Numbered from the stretch's first letter, positions 50,248 through 59,657 are shown. The stretch: DNA of 64,000 nt from Kribbella flavida DSM 17836 (GCF_000024345.1 NC_013729.1:7440001-7504000), one strand, 5' to 3'. Notes: generated by a model from the letters alone, not told the origin. A program made the numbers and translations.

Positions 50248-51465
50248 TCAACCGACCATATCCACAGGCTCACCGCGGGGGTGTTCGATGCCGTTCGACG
50301 CCTCCGGACGCCCGGCAACCGGCTTCCGCGCGGCGACCACTGCCAGCAGCGGAACGGCCAGCGCGAGCGACACGGTGGTCACCAGCGGGAAGCCGCCGGC
50401 GGCGAACAACAGCGTCGAGGCCGCGGTCGCCAGCGCCGACACGCCCCAGACCCACGCCTCCACCCGACTCTCCCGGCGGGATCGAGCAGCTGCTGAGCCG
50501 GCCGGCTGGCGAGCCAGCGACGCGCTGCCGCCGAGATAGCAGAGGTTCCAGCCGTACCCGAGCAGGAACAGCGCCGGCGTCAACGTCCAGCCGAGCGGGA
50601 GGGCCACAGCGAGCGCAGCTCCGGCCAGCGTCGCCAGACCGGCCAGCATCACCGGCCTCGGCTGCCAGCGATCGATCAGCCACCCGGTCACCGGAGCCAG
50701 CGCGAACATCCCGAACGTGTGGGCCGACAGCATCGCCCCCAGCATGGTCATCCCCTGGCCGTGCTGATGGACGTGGACCGGGACCGCTGTCATCAGGGCC
50801 ACCATCGCCAACTGCCCGACGATCATCACGGCTGCCGCGATCACCGTCGTACTGCGATCAGCTCTGCCCGGTTCCGGCTCGCCAGCCACCGGTACGCCGG
50901 ACTGCCCGGACCCGGTCGGCTTGATCCGGCTCGCGGCCATCACTGCGCCGAACGCCGCAACCACAGCAAGCAGGAACGCCCCGGAGATCGCCGGAAGCCC
51001 CATGGAACCTGCAACGCGCCCGGCTGGCTCCAGCAAGAACGGCCCGCCGACCGCACCCGCAGTACTGGCCCAGACGACCGCGCTCATCGCTCTGGCCTGA
51101 CGGGCCGGATCGACCGCGTCCGCGGCGGCATAGCGCGACAGGAGGCTTGCTGCGTTCCCCGCACCGAGCAGGAGCATGCCGATGAACAGCAGCGCGACGT
51201 GTGCTCCCACAGCGGAGAGTGTGGTCAGCGCTGCGCCACACACTGCGACGGCGTAACCCACGCGCAGGGCGTGGGCCCGTCCACTCCGAGCACTGAGGCG
51301 ACCGACGGCGACTGCTCCCGCCGCCGTGCCCAGTACGCCGGCTGTGTTGGGCAGACCGCCCAGCGCAGGAGCCAGTTCGTCGGCGACCAGGATCGTGCTC
51401 ACCGCGCTGGCGGCGACCATTGCGGCGTTCATCGCGGCGGCGGCCAGGACGAGGGGAATCAGCAT
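50248..51465 (-). CDS. MFS transporter
   Basis: 405 residues, twelve predicted spans. MFS signs include the TM2-3 loop [16 protein letters not shown] and the central loop rich in charged/Gly residues ([25 protein letters not shown]). Homologues are drug or metabolite exporters; substrate unknown. ATG at 51465. Divergent from an Lrp/AsnC regulator with a short inverted repeat in the gap, so amino-acid-responsive control is possible. Confidence 0.88.
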   Translation of the reverse strand: MLIPLVLAAAAMNAAMVAASAVSTILVADELAPALGGLPNTAGVLGTAAGAVAVGRLSARSGRAHALRVGYAVAVCGAALTTLSAVGAHVALLFIGMLLLGAGNAASLLSRYAAADAVDPARQARAMSAVVWASTAGAVGGPFLLEPAGRVAGSMGLPAISGAFLLAVVAAFGAVMAASRIKPTGSGQSGVPVAGEPEPGRADRSTTVIAAAVMIVGQLAMVALMTAVPVHVHQHGQGMTMLGAMLSAHTFGMFALAPVTGWLIDRWQPRPVMLAGLATLAGAALAVALPLGWTLTPALFLLGYGWNLCYLGGSASLARQPAGSAAARSRRESRVEAWVWGVSALATAASTLLFAAGGFPLVTTVSLALAVPLLAVVAARKPVAGRPEASNGIEHPRGEPVDMVG

Positions 51466-51538
51466 GCCCACAACGCTAGAAAAGTCGCACCGACGGCTGA
51501 AGGCGAAACGAACGGCGTACCGGCTTGCGCGACCGCGA

Positions 51539-51561
51539 TCTGCAAGGTGTTCTGGGCAGAT
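51539..51561. promoter_or_regulatory. weak inverted repeat before the Lrp gene
   Basis: ATCTGC (51539-51544) and GCAGAT (51556-51561) flank 11 bp; the right arm reaches the Lrp start codon. A possible autoregulatory site; six-base arms can occur by chance. Confidence 0.3.
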
Positions 51562-52060
51562 GACCTTGCAGCCGCGCGAACCGGACTCCACCGACTGGCA
51601 GATCCTGGCCGCGCTGCAGGCCGACGGCCGGTTGTCGTTCAACCAGCTCGGCAAGCGGGTCAACCTGTCCCCGCCTGCGGTCGCCGAACGCGTTCGCCGG
51701 CTGGAGGAGGCCGGCATCATCACCGGGTACCACGCCCAGGTCGACGCGGTGCGGGCCGGTCAGCCGCTGTCGGCGTTCGTCCAGATGCGCTGCACCACCG
51801 GGCGCTGCCTGCTCAAGACGACCCGCGCGGAGGACTTCCCCGAGGTGCTCGAGATCCACAAGCTGAGCGGCAACGTGTGCTCGATGCTGCGCGTCCGGGT
51901 CACCTCGATGCGGCACCTGGAGGGCCTGTTCGAACGCCTCGGCGAGCACGGCGAGATGAACACGCACGTGGTGCTGTCCACCGAGTTCGAGGGGCGGCCG
52001 GTCCAGCCGCCGGCCGGCGAGGTCCGCCCGGTCACCCGCTCGGCCGGCTGGTCCCGCTGA
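51560..52060 (+). CDS. Lrp/AsnC family transcriptional regulator
   Basis: 166 residues. N-terminal helix-turn-helix (DSTDWQILAALQADGRLSFNQLGKRVNLSPPAVAERVRRLEEAG) and C-terminal RAM/AsnC effector domain (SAFVQMRC, LEIHKLSGNVCSMLRVRV, STEFEGRPVQ). Effector probably an amino acid. Divergent from the MFS gene, which may be its target exporter (an LysE-like logic, but here with MFS). Confidence 0.92.
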   Translation: MTLQPREPDSTDWQILAALQADGRLSFNQLGKRVNLSPPAVAERVRRLEEAGIITGYHAQVDAVRAGQPLSAFVQMRCTTGRCLLKTTRAEDFPEVLEIHKLSGNVCSMLRVRVTSMRHLEGLFERLGEHGEMNTHVVLSTEFEGRPVQPPAGEVRPVTRSAGWSR

Positions 52061-52111
52061 CCGCCCGCCCGGCGTCGGCGCTTGTCGGTGGCCGGTTCTA
52101 GGGTGGCCGGT

Positions 52112-52915
52112 ATGAGTCTGAAGCTTGGGGCGCACGTCGATCAGGAAGACCCGCCGGCGGAGGCCGCCGACCGGGGTGCCGACCTGGTGCAGTTCTTCCT
52201 CGGGGACCCGCAGGGCTGGAAGGGCCCGAAGGTCTCGTACGCCGACGGCGCGGAGGCGCTGAAGGAGCGGGCCGAGGCCGTCGGTGTCGACCTGTACGTG
52301 CACGCGCCGTACGTGCTCAACGTGGCGACGCTGAACAACCGGATCCGGATCCCGAGCCGCAAGCTGCTGCAGCAGACGCTGGACAAGGCCGCCGAGATCG
52401 GCGCCCGGGGCGTGATCGTGCACGGCGGGCACGTCGGCAAGGGCGACGACCCGGAGGCCGGGTTCGACAACTGGCGCAAGTGCATCGAGCGCTCCGAGCT
52501 GCCGGTCCCGCTGCTGATCGAGAACACGGCCGGCGGCGACAACGCGATGGCCCGCCACCTGGACCGGATCGGCCGGCTGTGGCAGGCCGTGCAGGACTCG
52601 GGCAACGAGCACGTCGACCGGGTCGGCTTCTGCCTGGACACCTGCCACTTCCACGCCGGCGGCGAGGAACTGGCCACGGTGGTGGACAAGGTGCGGGCGA
52701 TCACCGGCCGGATCGACCTCGTGCACGCGAACGGTTCGCGCGACGCGTTCGGCTCCGGCGCCGACCGGCACAGCAACTTCGCCGAGGGTGAGATCGACCC
52801 GGCCGACATCGTCGCGGTGGTGAAGACGGCCGGCGCCCCGGTCGTCGTCGAGACCCCGAACGCCGAGCACGGCCAGAAGGCCGACATCGACTACTTGCGC
52901 GCACACCTGGGCTAA
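52112..52915 (+). CDS. endonuclease IV-like TIM-barrel protein (deoxyribonuclease IV)
   Basis: 267 residues. Xylose-isomerase-like barrel with the AP-endonuclease 2 metal ligands: His in YVHAPYVLNVA, HGGHVGKG, IENTAGG, CLDTCHFHAGGEE (D and H ligands), HANGSRDAFGSGADRHSNFAEGEI and ETPNAEHGQ. Endonuclease IV cuts the backbone 5' of abasic sites. ATG at 52112 gives family length (about 280). Followed by a hairpin terminator. Confidence 0.87.
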   Translation: MSLKLGAHVDQEDPPAEAADRGADLVQFFLGDPQGWKGPKVSYADGAEALKERAEAVGVDLYVHAPYVLNVATLNNRIRIPSRKLLQQTLDKAAEIGARGVIVHGGHVGKGDDPEAGFDNWRKCIERSELPVPLLIENTAGGDNAMARHLDRIGRLWQAVQDSGNEHVDRVGFCLDTCHFHAGGEELATVVDKVRAITGRIDLVHANGSRDAFGSGADRHSNFAEGEIDPADIVAVVKTAGAPVVVETPNAEHGQKADIDYLRAHLG

Positions 52916-52926
52916 CGGGTCCCGAT

Positions 52927-52950
52927 CCGGCGCTCTGGAGCGAGCGCCGG
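52927..52950. terminator. bidirectional hairpin terminator
   Basis: CCGGCGCTC (52927-52935) and GAGCGCCGG (52942-52950) around a 6-nt loop, with further GGTCC complementarity outside, between the convergent endonuclease and serine-hydrolase genes. Confidence 0.75.
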
Positions 52951-53007
52951 ACCGGGGTCCACAGCCAGCCCGGCTTTGTCGGCGGGCGTGCGTTCAGCGA
53001 GCTGAGC

Positions 53008-54168
53008 TCAGCGGGCCGGGCGGCACAGCTCCGCGTCCACCAGCGCCTGCACCGCGTTACCGGCACGGCCCAGCCCCCAGGTGGTGGAGACCGTGATCTG
53101 CCGCTGGTTGTCCGGGGAGACGAACGTCATGCCCGAGTAGCCCGGCGCGTCGCCGTCCTTGCCCCACGCGTCGCCGCAGGGCAGCTCGCGCTTGATCACT
53201 CCCAGGCCGAACCGGGACTCCAGCGGTGTCGTCCGCAGCTCCCGCATCAGCGACCGGGGCAGCAGCTCGCCGGCCAGCAACGCCGCGAAGAAGCGGTTCA
53301 GGTCCTCGGTGGTGGAGATGATGTCGCCGCCGGCATTCATGATCGACGGGTTGATCCGGGTGATGTCGACCAGCTGCGGTACGCCGTCCCGCTCGACCGG
53401 CAGGTACCCGGAGGCGTGCGGACCCGGAATGCGCGTCCTGGTCCCCGGCAGCGAGGTGCCGTGCAGGTGCAGCGGCCGGATGATGCGCCGCTTGATCTCC
53501 TGGGCGTAGGACCGGCCGGTCAGCCGTTCGACGATCATGCCCAGCACCAGGTAGCCGGTGTTCGAGTACTTCGCGACCGTGCCGGGTGCGAAGTCCAGCG
53601 GTTTCGCCGTCGCGCGGGCGACCAGCTCGGCCGTCGTCCAGGTCCGCCACCGGAGCTGGAGGAACTCCTCCGACCGCGGCGACGGCAGCGTGGCCAGCAC
53701 CTCGTACAGGCCGCTGGTGTGGTTGAGCAGCTGCCGCACGGTGATCCGGTGACCGTCCGGTACGACGCCGGGCAGGCGGCGCTCGACCGTGTCGTCGAGC
53801 CGGAGCCGGCGCTCGGCGACCAGCTGCAGCACGACCGTGGCGAGGAACGTCTTGCTCTCGCTGCCGATCCGGAACCGGGCGTTCGCCGGCACCGGCCGGT
53901 CGGACCCGATCGACGCCACCCCGCTGGTCGCACGCACCGTCCGGCCCGCTGAGCGGATCTCCGCGGTGGCGCTGGTCGCACCGGCCGCCACGACGGCGTC
54001 CAGCGCGCGCCGCAACTCCTGCTCTGTCGGCTCCGTCGGCCGGCCGGCGGTTTCCTGCCGGTCGGCCGGTCCCGCTGACGGCCGTACTGCCGATGCCGTT
54101 GCTGTTGTCAACGACATCGCCACCACGACCGCAATGCCTGCTACCCAAACACGTCGTCTCGTCACCAC
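53008..54168 (-). CDS. secreted serine hydrolase, beta-lactamase class C/DD-carboxypeptidase family
   Basis: 386 residues, signal peptide (RRRVWVAGIAVVVAMSLTTATASA). Catalytic SxxK is Ser103-ESK106 (RIGSESKTFLA), the Y-x-N motif is Y201-SN203 (AKYSNTGYLVLG); the third motif is probably GKDGDAPGYSG (in place of HTG/KTG). Resembles Streptomyces R61-type DD-peptidases and esterases of this fold; activity on beta-lactams is not implied. Start GTG 54168 or 54165. Cys in LPCGDAW and at ELCRPAR. Confidence 0.87.
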   Translation of the reverse strand: MVTRRRVWVAGIAVVVAMSLTTATASAVRPSAGPADRQETAGRPTEPTEQELRRALDAVVAAGATSATAEIRSAGRTVRATSGVASIGSDRPVPANARFRIGSESKTFLATVVLQLVAERRLRLDDTVERRLPGVVPDGHRITVRQLLNHTSGLYEVLATLPSPRSEEFLQLRWRTWTTAELVARATAKPLDFAPGTVAKYSNTGYLVLGMIVERLTGRSYAQEIKRRIIRPLHLHGTSLPGTRTRIPGPHASGYLPVERDGVPQLVDITRINPSIMNAGGDIISTTEDLNRFFAALLAGELLPRSLMRELRTTPLESRFGLGVIKRELPCGDAWGKDGDAPGYSGMTFVSPDNQRQITVSTTWGLGRAGNAVQALVDAELCRPAR

Positions 54169-54264
54169 ATGCCCCTCTGTCAGGTCTGTGGCCTTACCCT
54201 GCCGCCGGACGACCGGCGGCAGGAACCAGGAAGTCCCTGGGTTCCGGCTCAGGGCTGCCCCGAT

Positions 54265-54672
54265 TCAGGCCTGACCGTCGGACGAGGACCGCGGGGAACT
54301 GTCGAGGTTGTGCAGCCAGTACGTGATGCCCCACGGCAGCAGCAGAGCCAGCGAGCCGGTGTCGCGGTCGGGGATCAGGATGTCGGCGCCGACCGCCGCC
54401 ACCACGCACAGGGTGGAGAGGTGGAAGAGCGTCAGGCTGCTGACCACGACCTGGCTCAGTTGGAGCCGGCCGCGGGCGCACGCGGCGTACAGGGCGGTCA
54501 GGGCGAGGATCAGGACGGTGACGAGCCCGACACCGACCCAGGCAGCGCCGCCGTACTTGCTGCTCGACTGCGCGACGTCCGCAGCGAGCATCAGGGCGAC
54601 GATCAGGCACAGGATCGCGCACATCCCGTAGAACCGGGGGGTGCGATCGGTGTTCGGTTCGGGAGCCGCCAT
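54265..54672 (-). CDS. small membrane protein, unknown function
   Basis: 135 residues with four hydrophobic segments (about 16-32, 44-65, 73-95, 100-117). The C-terminus is Ser/Asp-rich (LDSSPRSSSDGQA). No family recognised. Lies 39 bp downstream of the MFS gene on the same strand and is probably co-transcribed. Confidence 0.65.
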   Translation of the reverse strand: MAAPEPNTDRTPRFYGMCAILCLIVALMLAADVAQSSSKYGGAAWVGVGLVTVLILALTALYAACARGRLQLSQVVVSSLTLFHLSTLCVVAAVGADILIPDRDTGSLALLLPWGITYWLHNLDSSPRSSSDGQA

Positions 54673-54711
54673 GCGCGGGACGGTACCGCAACCGCCGAGG
54701 CGGTCCCGCGC

Positions 54712-55935
54712 TCAGGCGGCCTCGGGCAGCGGTTCCGGCCCGGCGCTCTGCCAGGGCAGGGCGATCGCGCTGAGCAGGCAGAAGACGCCGGCGATCAGCA
54801 ACGTCGACCGCAGCCCGACCAGTCCGGCGAGAATGCCGCCGACGGCCATGAACGCCGGTTGCACCGACCGCGAGCTGATCGACCAAGCGGTGAAGACCCG
54901 GGCCATGAAGCCGTCCTCGGTCACCTCCATCCGGTACGTCGCGAACGAGGGGTTGAACGCGCCGGCCGCGAGCAGCAGCGCCGTTTCGGCGACGACCAGC
55001 AGAACGAAGCCGTCGACGCCGGGCGTCGCCAGCGGGAACAGCAGCAACCACGGCGCCCGCAGTACGCCGAACACCAGCAGCATCCGGTGCAGCCCGAGCC
55101 GCCGGGTCAGCCGCGGCGCCATCCACGCACCGACGAAGCCACCGGCACAGGGCAGCCCGAGCACCAGCCCGTACTGCCAGGGCGACATCCCGAGGTCGCG
55201 CAGCATGAACACCGCCAGCAGCGGCGAGGTCATCATCACCGGACCGCCGAACAACTGGGAGTTCAGGAAGAGCGTGCGCAGACCGCGGTGCCGCCAGATG
55301 TAGCGCCAGCCGACAGTGAGGTCACGCTTGTCCTGGCGGCGCACCGGCTCGGGCTCGGGCCGGCGGACCCGGCTGATGCCGAACGCCGACAGCAGGAACG
55401 ACACCGCGTCGATCGCCAGCGTGAACGTCGCGCCGACGAGACCGACCAGCGCACCTCCGACCGGCGGTCCGACGCTGAGCGTGACCCAGGTGGTCGACTC
55501 GAACCGGCTGTTCGCCTCGGCGCGCTGCTCAGCTGGTACCAACGCCTTGAGGTGGGCACCACTCGCGGCAGTGAAGGCAATCAGCGCGGCGGCGTGCAAG
55601 ATTCCCACCAGGCAGAGCTGGACGTAGCTGAGCAGGTCGAGAGCCGCGGCGACCGGGATGCTGATCAGTACGCCGAACCGGACCAGGTCCGCAGCGATCA
55701 TCACCGGCCGCTTGCGCCGCTGCTCGATGAAGTCGCCCATCGGCAGGGCGAGCGCGGCGCCCGCGACCGCCGACAGCGCGGCCAGCATCGAGACCTGGAA
55801 GGTGCTGACGTCCAGCACCAGCACGGCGATCAGCGGCAACGCGCCGAAGCCGATCGCGCTGCCCGCCGCACTCACCGTGTAGGCGCTCCACAGACGACGG
55901 AAATCCGGACCCAGCGACGAAGCACGCGACGGCAT
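54712..55935 (-). CDS. MFS transporter (MFS_3-like)
   Basis: 407 residues, twelve spans. The TM2-3 motif LPMGDFIEQRRKRPVMIAADLVRFG and central loop SRVRRPEPEPVRRQDKRDLTVGWRYIWRHRGLRTL are typical of actinobacterial MFS exporters of the tetracycline/macrolide-efflux kind. Substrate unknown. Starts ATG at 55935. Confidence 0.9.
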   Translation of the reverse strand: MPSRASSLGPDFRRLWSAYTVSAAGSAIGFGALPLIAVLVLDVSTFQVSMLAALSAVAGAALALPMGDFIEQRRKRPVMIAADLVRFGVLISIPVAAALDLLSYVQLCLVGILHAAALIAFTAASGAHLKALVPAEQRAEANSRFESTTWVTLSVGPPVGGALVGLVGATFTLAIDAVSFLLSAFGISRVRRPEPEPVRRQDKRDLTVGWRYIWRHRGLRTLFLNSQLFGGPVMMTSPLLAVFMLRDLGMSPWQYGLVLGLPCAGGFVGAWMAPRLTRRLGLHRMLLVFGVLRAPWLLLFPLATPGVDGFVLLVVAETALLLAAGAFNPSFATYRMEVTEDGFMARVFTAWSISSRSVQPAFMAVGGILAGLVGLRSTLLIAGVFCLLSAIALPWQSAGPEPLPEAA

Positions 55936-55980
55936 CCGGCGATCGTAGAACCGGCCACCGACAACGCCGGCCGTCCAGGC

Positions 55981-56700
55981 TCAGCGCAGGTTGAGTCCTC
56001 CGTCGAGCAGGATCACCTCACCGGTCAGGTAGTCGCTCGCCACGATCGCGGCGATCAGGCCGGCGACGTCCTCCGGCCGGGCCGCGCGGCGCATCGGGCT
56101 CGAGCTTTTCCACAGCTCCTGCGCCGCGGTCCAGGACGCCGTCATCGGGGTGTCGACAAGGCCGGGCGCCACCGCGTTGACCCGGACGTCGGGTCCGAGC
56201 GCGGCCGCGAGCAGCTTGGTGACGTGGTTCAGCGCCGCTTTGCTGGCGGCGTACGCGATCGAGCTGCCCTTCGGCCGTACGCCGGCATGGCTGGTGACGT
56301 TGACCACGCAGCCGCCCGTCGCGCGCAACGCGGGCAGCGCCGCCGTGCAGAGCAGCCACGGCGCGATCAGGTTGACGTCGAGCAGCTTGCGCCAGTCGGC
56401 CGCGGTCAGTCCGTCCAGGTCGGTGTGCGGGACCGGCCAGCTGATCCCCGCGTTGTTCACCAGTACGTCGAGACGCCCGTGCTCGGCCAGTACCCGCGGC
56501 ACGAGTCCGGCCGCCTGCTCGTCGTCCGCGAGATCCGCCTGCAGGTAGCTGCCGCTAAGCTCCGCCGCCAGCGCCTCCCCGGCGTCCCGGCTCGACCGCG
56601 AGTGCACCACCACGGTCATCCCGTCGGCGGCGAACCGCCGGGCCGTCGCCGCGCCGATCCCGGACGCGGACCCCGTCACCAAAGCCACTGGCTGTGTCAT
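55981..56700 (-). CDS. SDR family oxidoreductase
   Basis: 239 residues from ATG at 56700 (MTQPVALVTGSASGIGAATARR). TGSASGIG, NNAG (LVNNAGISW), Ser in NVTSHAGV, YAASKAA and PGLVDTPM are the classical SDR set. Three codons upstream an in-frame TTG (56709) is also possible. Lies 34 bp after a TetR gene on the same strand, the second TetR-SDR pair in this window. Confidence 0.9.
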   Translation of the reverse strand: MTQPVALVTGSASGIGAATARRFAADGMTVVVHSRSSRDAGEALAAELSGSYLQADLADDEQAAGLVPRVLAEHGRLDVLVNNAGISWPVPHTDLDGLTAADWRKLLDVNLIAPWLLCTAALPALRATGGCVVNVTSHAGVRPKGSSIAYAASKAALNHVTKLLAAALGPDVRVNAVAPGLVDTPMTASWTAAQELWKSSSPMRRAARPEDVAGLIAAIVASDYLTGEVILLDGGLNLR

Positions 56701-56734
56701 GCCCGCCAACGTAAACCGCGGGCCGTCGGAGGGC

Positions 56735-57313
56735 TCAGCTCGGTGGGCGGTAGCGGAGACCGCACATCAGCAGATCCAGCAGTCGGCCGGCCTGCTCGCG
56801 GTTCGCACCGGTAGCCAGGGCGACGCCGGACACGCTGATCAGCACGTCCTCCGGGCTCACGTCGGCCCGGAGCTCACCGGCTGCGGCGCCGGCGTCCAGC
56901 AGCGGCCGGATCGCGCCGACCAGCAGCTCGAAGCTGTGCGCGTACGGATCGGCACCGGTCGCGATCACCGCCCGGAGCGCGTCGGCCATGCCGATCTTGC
57001 GGGTCATGTAGTCGAGGAACCGGTCCATCCAGGCCCGGGTCGCGTCGGCCGGCGGCATCGTCGCGAGCAGTTCGCCCGCCGCCGCGCAGACCACCGCCAG
57101 CTCGTTGCGGTACGCCGCCTCGACCAGCGCCTCCCGGGTCGGGAAGTGCCGGTAGAGCGTGCCGATGCCGACCCCGGCGTGTTTCGCGATCGCGTCCAGC
57201 GGCGCGTCCGGCCCGCACTCGGAGAACACCTGCACGGCCGTGGACAGCAGCCGGTCCCGGTTGCGCTGCGCGTCCGCCCGCAGCGGCCGGTCGCTCGTCG
57301 TACCCACCGCCAC
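56735..57313 (-). CDS. TetR/AcrR family transcriptional regulator
   Basis: 192 residues. TetR helix-turn-helix: PLDAIAKHAGVGIGTLYRHFPTREALVEAAY, complete family signature; C-terminal domain of the SbtR/TetR_C_49 kind (ATMPPADATRAWMDRFLDYM). Start is GTG at 57313 or the in-frame GTG at 57307. Co-directional with the SDR gene and divergent from femX-like gene 57432 (118-bp gap). Confidence 0.88.
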   Translation of the reverse strand: MAVGTTSDRPLRADAQRNRDRLLSTAVQVFSECGPDAPLDAIAKHAGVGIGTLYRHFPTREALVEAAYRNELAVVCAAAGELLATMPPADATRAWMDRFLDYMTRKIGMADALRAVIATGADPYAHSFELLVGAIRPLLDAGAAAGELRADVSPEDVLISVSGVALATGANREQAGRLLDLLMCGLRYRPPS

Positions 57314-57431
57314 CCCCTCGCCGGTCGCACTCGCCCTGATCCCGAAAACCTAGCGGACCGCCCACCGGCCGATCACCGGCGAATCTCCGTCGGCTACGGT
57401 CTGGCGCTCCGGCCCGGTAACCTGACCGACC

Positions 57432-58562
57432 GTGAGTGACTTGAGCATCCGGACCATCTCCGCCGAGCAGCACGCCGCGTACCTGGCGGCCCAGCCGTCG
57501 GCGAGCTTCCTGCAGACCCCGGGGTGGGCGGCGGTGAAGAGCGAGTGGAAGGCCGAGTCACTGGGCTGGTACGACGCCGCCGCGCCGGACGAGCTGGTCG
57601 GGGTCGCGCTGGTGCTCTACCGGCAGATGCCGAAGGTCAAGCGCTACCTGGCCTACCTGCCGGAGGGCCCGGTGATCGACTGGGACGCGATCGACCTCGG
57701 CCGCTACCTGCGCCCGCTGGCCGCGCACGCCCAGGAGCAGGGCGCGTTCGGGCTGCGGATGGGACCGCCGGTGGCGACCCGGCGGTGGTCCGCGAAGACG
57801 ATCAAGGACGCGATCGCCGGCGGGCAGCAGCCGAAGCTGGGCGACGTCCGGCCCGACGTGATCGAGCCGTCCGGCGCCACCGTCGCCGCGCAGCTGCGGG
57901 CGCTCGGCTGGAAGGCGCCGCGGACCGGCGAGGGCTTCGCCGCCGGTCAGCCGCAGTACGTGTTCCAGGTGCCGCTGGCCGGCAAGACCCAGGACGACCT
58001 GCTCAAGGGCATGAACCAGCTCTGGCGGCGCAACATCAAGAAGGCCGACAAGCTCGGCGTCGAGGTCAGCCTCGGCACGCCCGAGGACCTGAAGGCCTTC
58101 CACCAGCTGTACGTCGAGACGGCCGAGCGGGACCACTTCACCCCGCGGCCGCTGCCGTACTTCGTCAAGATGCAGGCGGCGATGGCGCACCAGCCGGCCG
58201 ACGTCTGCGACTTCCGGCTCTACAACGCCCATCACGAGGGGGACCTGGTCGCGTCGACGATCTGGGTCCGGGTGGGCGGTCACTCCTGGTACTCCTACGG
58301 AGCCAGCTCGACCGCCAAACGAGACGTCCGTGGATCGAACGCGATCCAGTGGCGGATGATGTCGGACGCGCTCGCCGCAGGCGCGTCCGTGTACGACCTA
58401 CGGGGCATCACCGACACCTTGGACCCGAACGACCCGCACGTCGGGTTGATCCAGTTCAAGGTCGGCACCGGCGGCGAGGCCGTCGAGTACGTCGGTGAGT
58501 GGGATCTGCCGTTGAACAAGGCGCTCTACACCGCATTCGACCTCTACATGAGACGGCGTTGA
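57432..58562 (+). CDS. FemAB/FemX-like peptidoglycan bridge aminoacyltransferase
   Basis: 376 residues. FemABX enzymes add amino acids from aminoacyl-tRNA to the lipid II stem peptide. Two GNAT-like subdomains: N-terminal SFLQTPGWAAVKSEWKAESLGWY, VKRYLAYLPEGPVIDW, and C-terminal QLWRRNIKKADKLGVEV, FHQLYVETAERDHFTPRP, HSWYSYGASSTAKRDVRGSNAIQWRMMSDA and YDLRGI. All are hallmark FemAB blocks. GTG start at 57432. Directly followed (4 bp) by an alanine-racemase-like gene. Confidence 0.92.
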   Translation: MSDLSIRTISAEQHAAYLAAQPSASFLQTPGWAAVKSEWKAESLGWYDAAAPDELVGVALVLYRQMPKVKRYLAYLPEGPVIDWDAIDLGRYLRPLAAHAQEQGAFGLRMGPPVATRRWSAKTIKDAIAGGQQPKLGDVRPDVIEPSGATVAAQLRALGWKAPRTGEGFAAGQPQYVFQVPLAGKTQDDLLKGMNQLWRRNIKKADKLGVEVSLGTPEDLKAFHQLYVETAERDHFTPRPLPYFVKMQAAMAHQPADVCDFRLYNAHHEGDLVASTIWVRVGGHSWYSYGASSTAKRDVRGSNAIQWRMMSDALAAGASVYDLRGITDTLDPNDPHVGLIQFKVGTGGEAVEYVGEWDLPLNKALYTAFDLYMRRR

Positions 58563-58566
58563 CACC

Positions 58567-59568
58567 ATGCCCCTGATCCTGCACATCGACTCCGATCGAT
58601 GGCGCGACCATCTCCGTTCCACCTGGACTCCCGACATCGTTCCGGTCGCCAAGGGCAACGGGTACGGCGTGGGCAACCCGCGGCTGCTGGCCGAGTCCCG
58701 CGCGCTCGGCGCCAGGACGGTCGCGGTCGGCACGTACACCGAGGTACCGCCGGACCACAAGGACGACGTGGTCGTGCTCTCCCCGTGGCGGCCGTTCCTG
58801 GAGGTCCCGCAGGGCAAGAACGTGATCCACACGGTCAGCCGGCTGGCCGACCTGGTCTCCATTCCGGCCGGCAGCCGGGTGCTCATCGAAGTGCAGACCT
58901 CGATGCGCCGGCACGGCATCGGCGCCCGCGAGCTGCGACACACGATGCTGCTGAACGCCCTGGACCGGATCAAGTTCGAGGGCTGGTCCCTGCACTTCCC
59001 GATGGGCGCGGGCGGTACGTCCGCGAACATCCGGGAGGCCCAGGAGCTCGGCAAGGCCGCTCGCGCCGTCCGGCCCGGTCCGCTCTGGGTATCCCACGTG
59101 CCGCCGCAGAAGCTGGCCGACCTCGGCGAGAACGTCAAGCTCCGGATGGGCACCGGCCTGTGGCTGGGCGACCGCGGCGCGTTCAGCGTCCGGGCGACCG
59201 TGCTGGACGTGCACTCGGTCCGCCGCGGCGAGCGGGTCGGCTACCGGCAGCGCCGCGTCTCCGGCGACGGCCACATCCTGGTGGTCTCGGGCGGCACCGC
59301 GCACGGTGTCGGCCTGGAGGCTCCGACCGCGGCCGCGAGCGTGCGGCAGCGGGCGATCGCGATGGCCAAGGGCAGCCTGGACGCGGCCGGCATGGCGCTG
59401 TCGCCGTTCACCATCGAGGGCAAGCAGCGCTGGTTCGCCGAGCCGCCGCACATGCAGGCCAGCATGCTGTTCCTGCCGTCGTCGGTGGCGCCGCCCGCGG
59501 TCGGCGACGAGGTGGGCGTCGACGTGCGCTACACCACCACGACCTTCGACAAGGTGTCGATGGACTGA
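58567..59568 (+). CDS. alanine-racemase-like PLP barrel protein
   Basis: 333 residues. N-terminal PLP barrel with the Schiff-base lysine Lys29 in VPVAKGNGYGVG, RVLIEVQTSMRRHGI (Arg/His of the barrel) and SLHFPMG; C-terminal domain LWLGDRGAFSVRATVL, GYRQRR, MLFLPSSVAPPAVGDEV as in Alr/decarboxylase-like folds. Slightly shorter than housekeeping alanine racemases (about 370). Its coupling to femX suggests it makes the D-amino acid, or handles the amino acid, used in the cross-bridge. Substrate is not proven. Confidence 0.85.
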   Translation: MPLILHIDSDRWRDHLRSTWTPDIVPVAKGNGYGVGNPRLLAESRALGARTVAVGTYTEVPPDHKDDVVVLSPWRPFLEVPQGKNVIHTVSRLADLVSIPAGSRVLIEVQTSMRRHGIGARELRHTMLLNALDRIKFEGWSLHFPMGAGGTSANIREAQELGKAARAVRPGPLWVSHVPPQKLADLGENVKLRMGTGLWLGDRGAFSVRATVLDVHSVRRGERVGYRQRRVSGDGHILVVSGGTAHGVGLEAPTAAASVRQRAIAMAKGSLDAAGMALSPFTIEGKQRWFAEPPHMQASMLFLPSSVAPPAVGDEVGVDVRYTTTTFDKVSMD

Positions 59569-59622
59569 CCCGTACGCCGTCCGCCTGCCGCGCGCCGGCG
59601 GGCGGCGAACCGGTCACCGTTG

Positions 59623-59642
59623 ACTTCAGGTCCACCTGAAGT
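59623..59642. promoter_or_regulatory. perfect palindrome upstream of the methyltransferase gene
   Basis: ACTTCAGGTCCACCTGAAGT: 9-bp arms around CC. It begins inside a -35-like TTGACT (59620-59625), and a CAGCGT at 59645-59650 would give a 19-bp spacer, the unusual spacing of MerR-activated promoters whose palindrome sits between -35 and -10. A MerR-type regulator is therefore the best guess; none is adjacent. Confidence 0.55.
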
Positions 59643-59657
59643 TGCAGCGTAGTGTGC

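Noticed and set aside
54169-56814. 881-codon plus-strand frame over the MFS and SDR genes
   Set aside because: Shadow of the minus-strand genes; composition is Arg/Gln/Asp/Gly-biased and has no domain.
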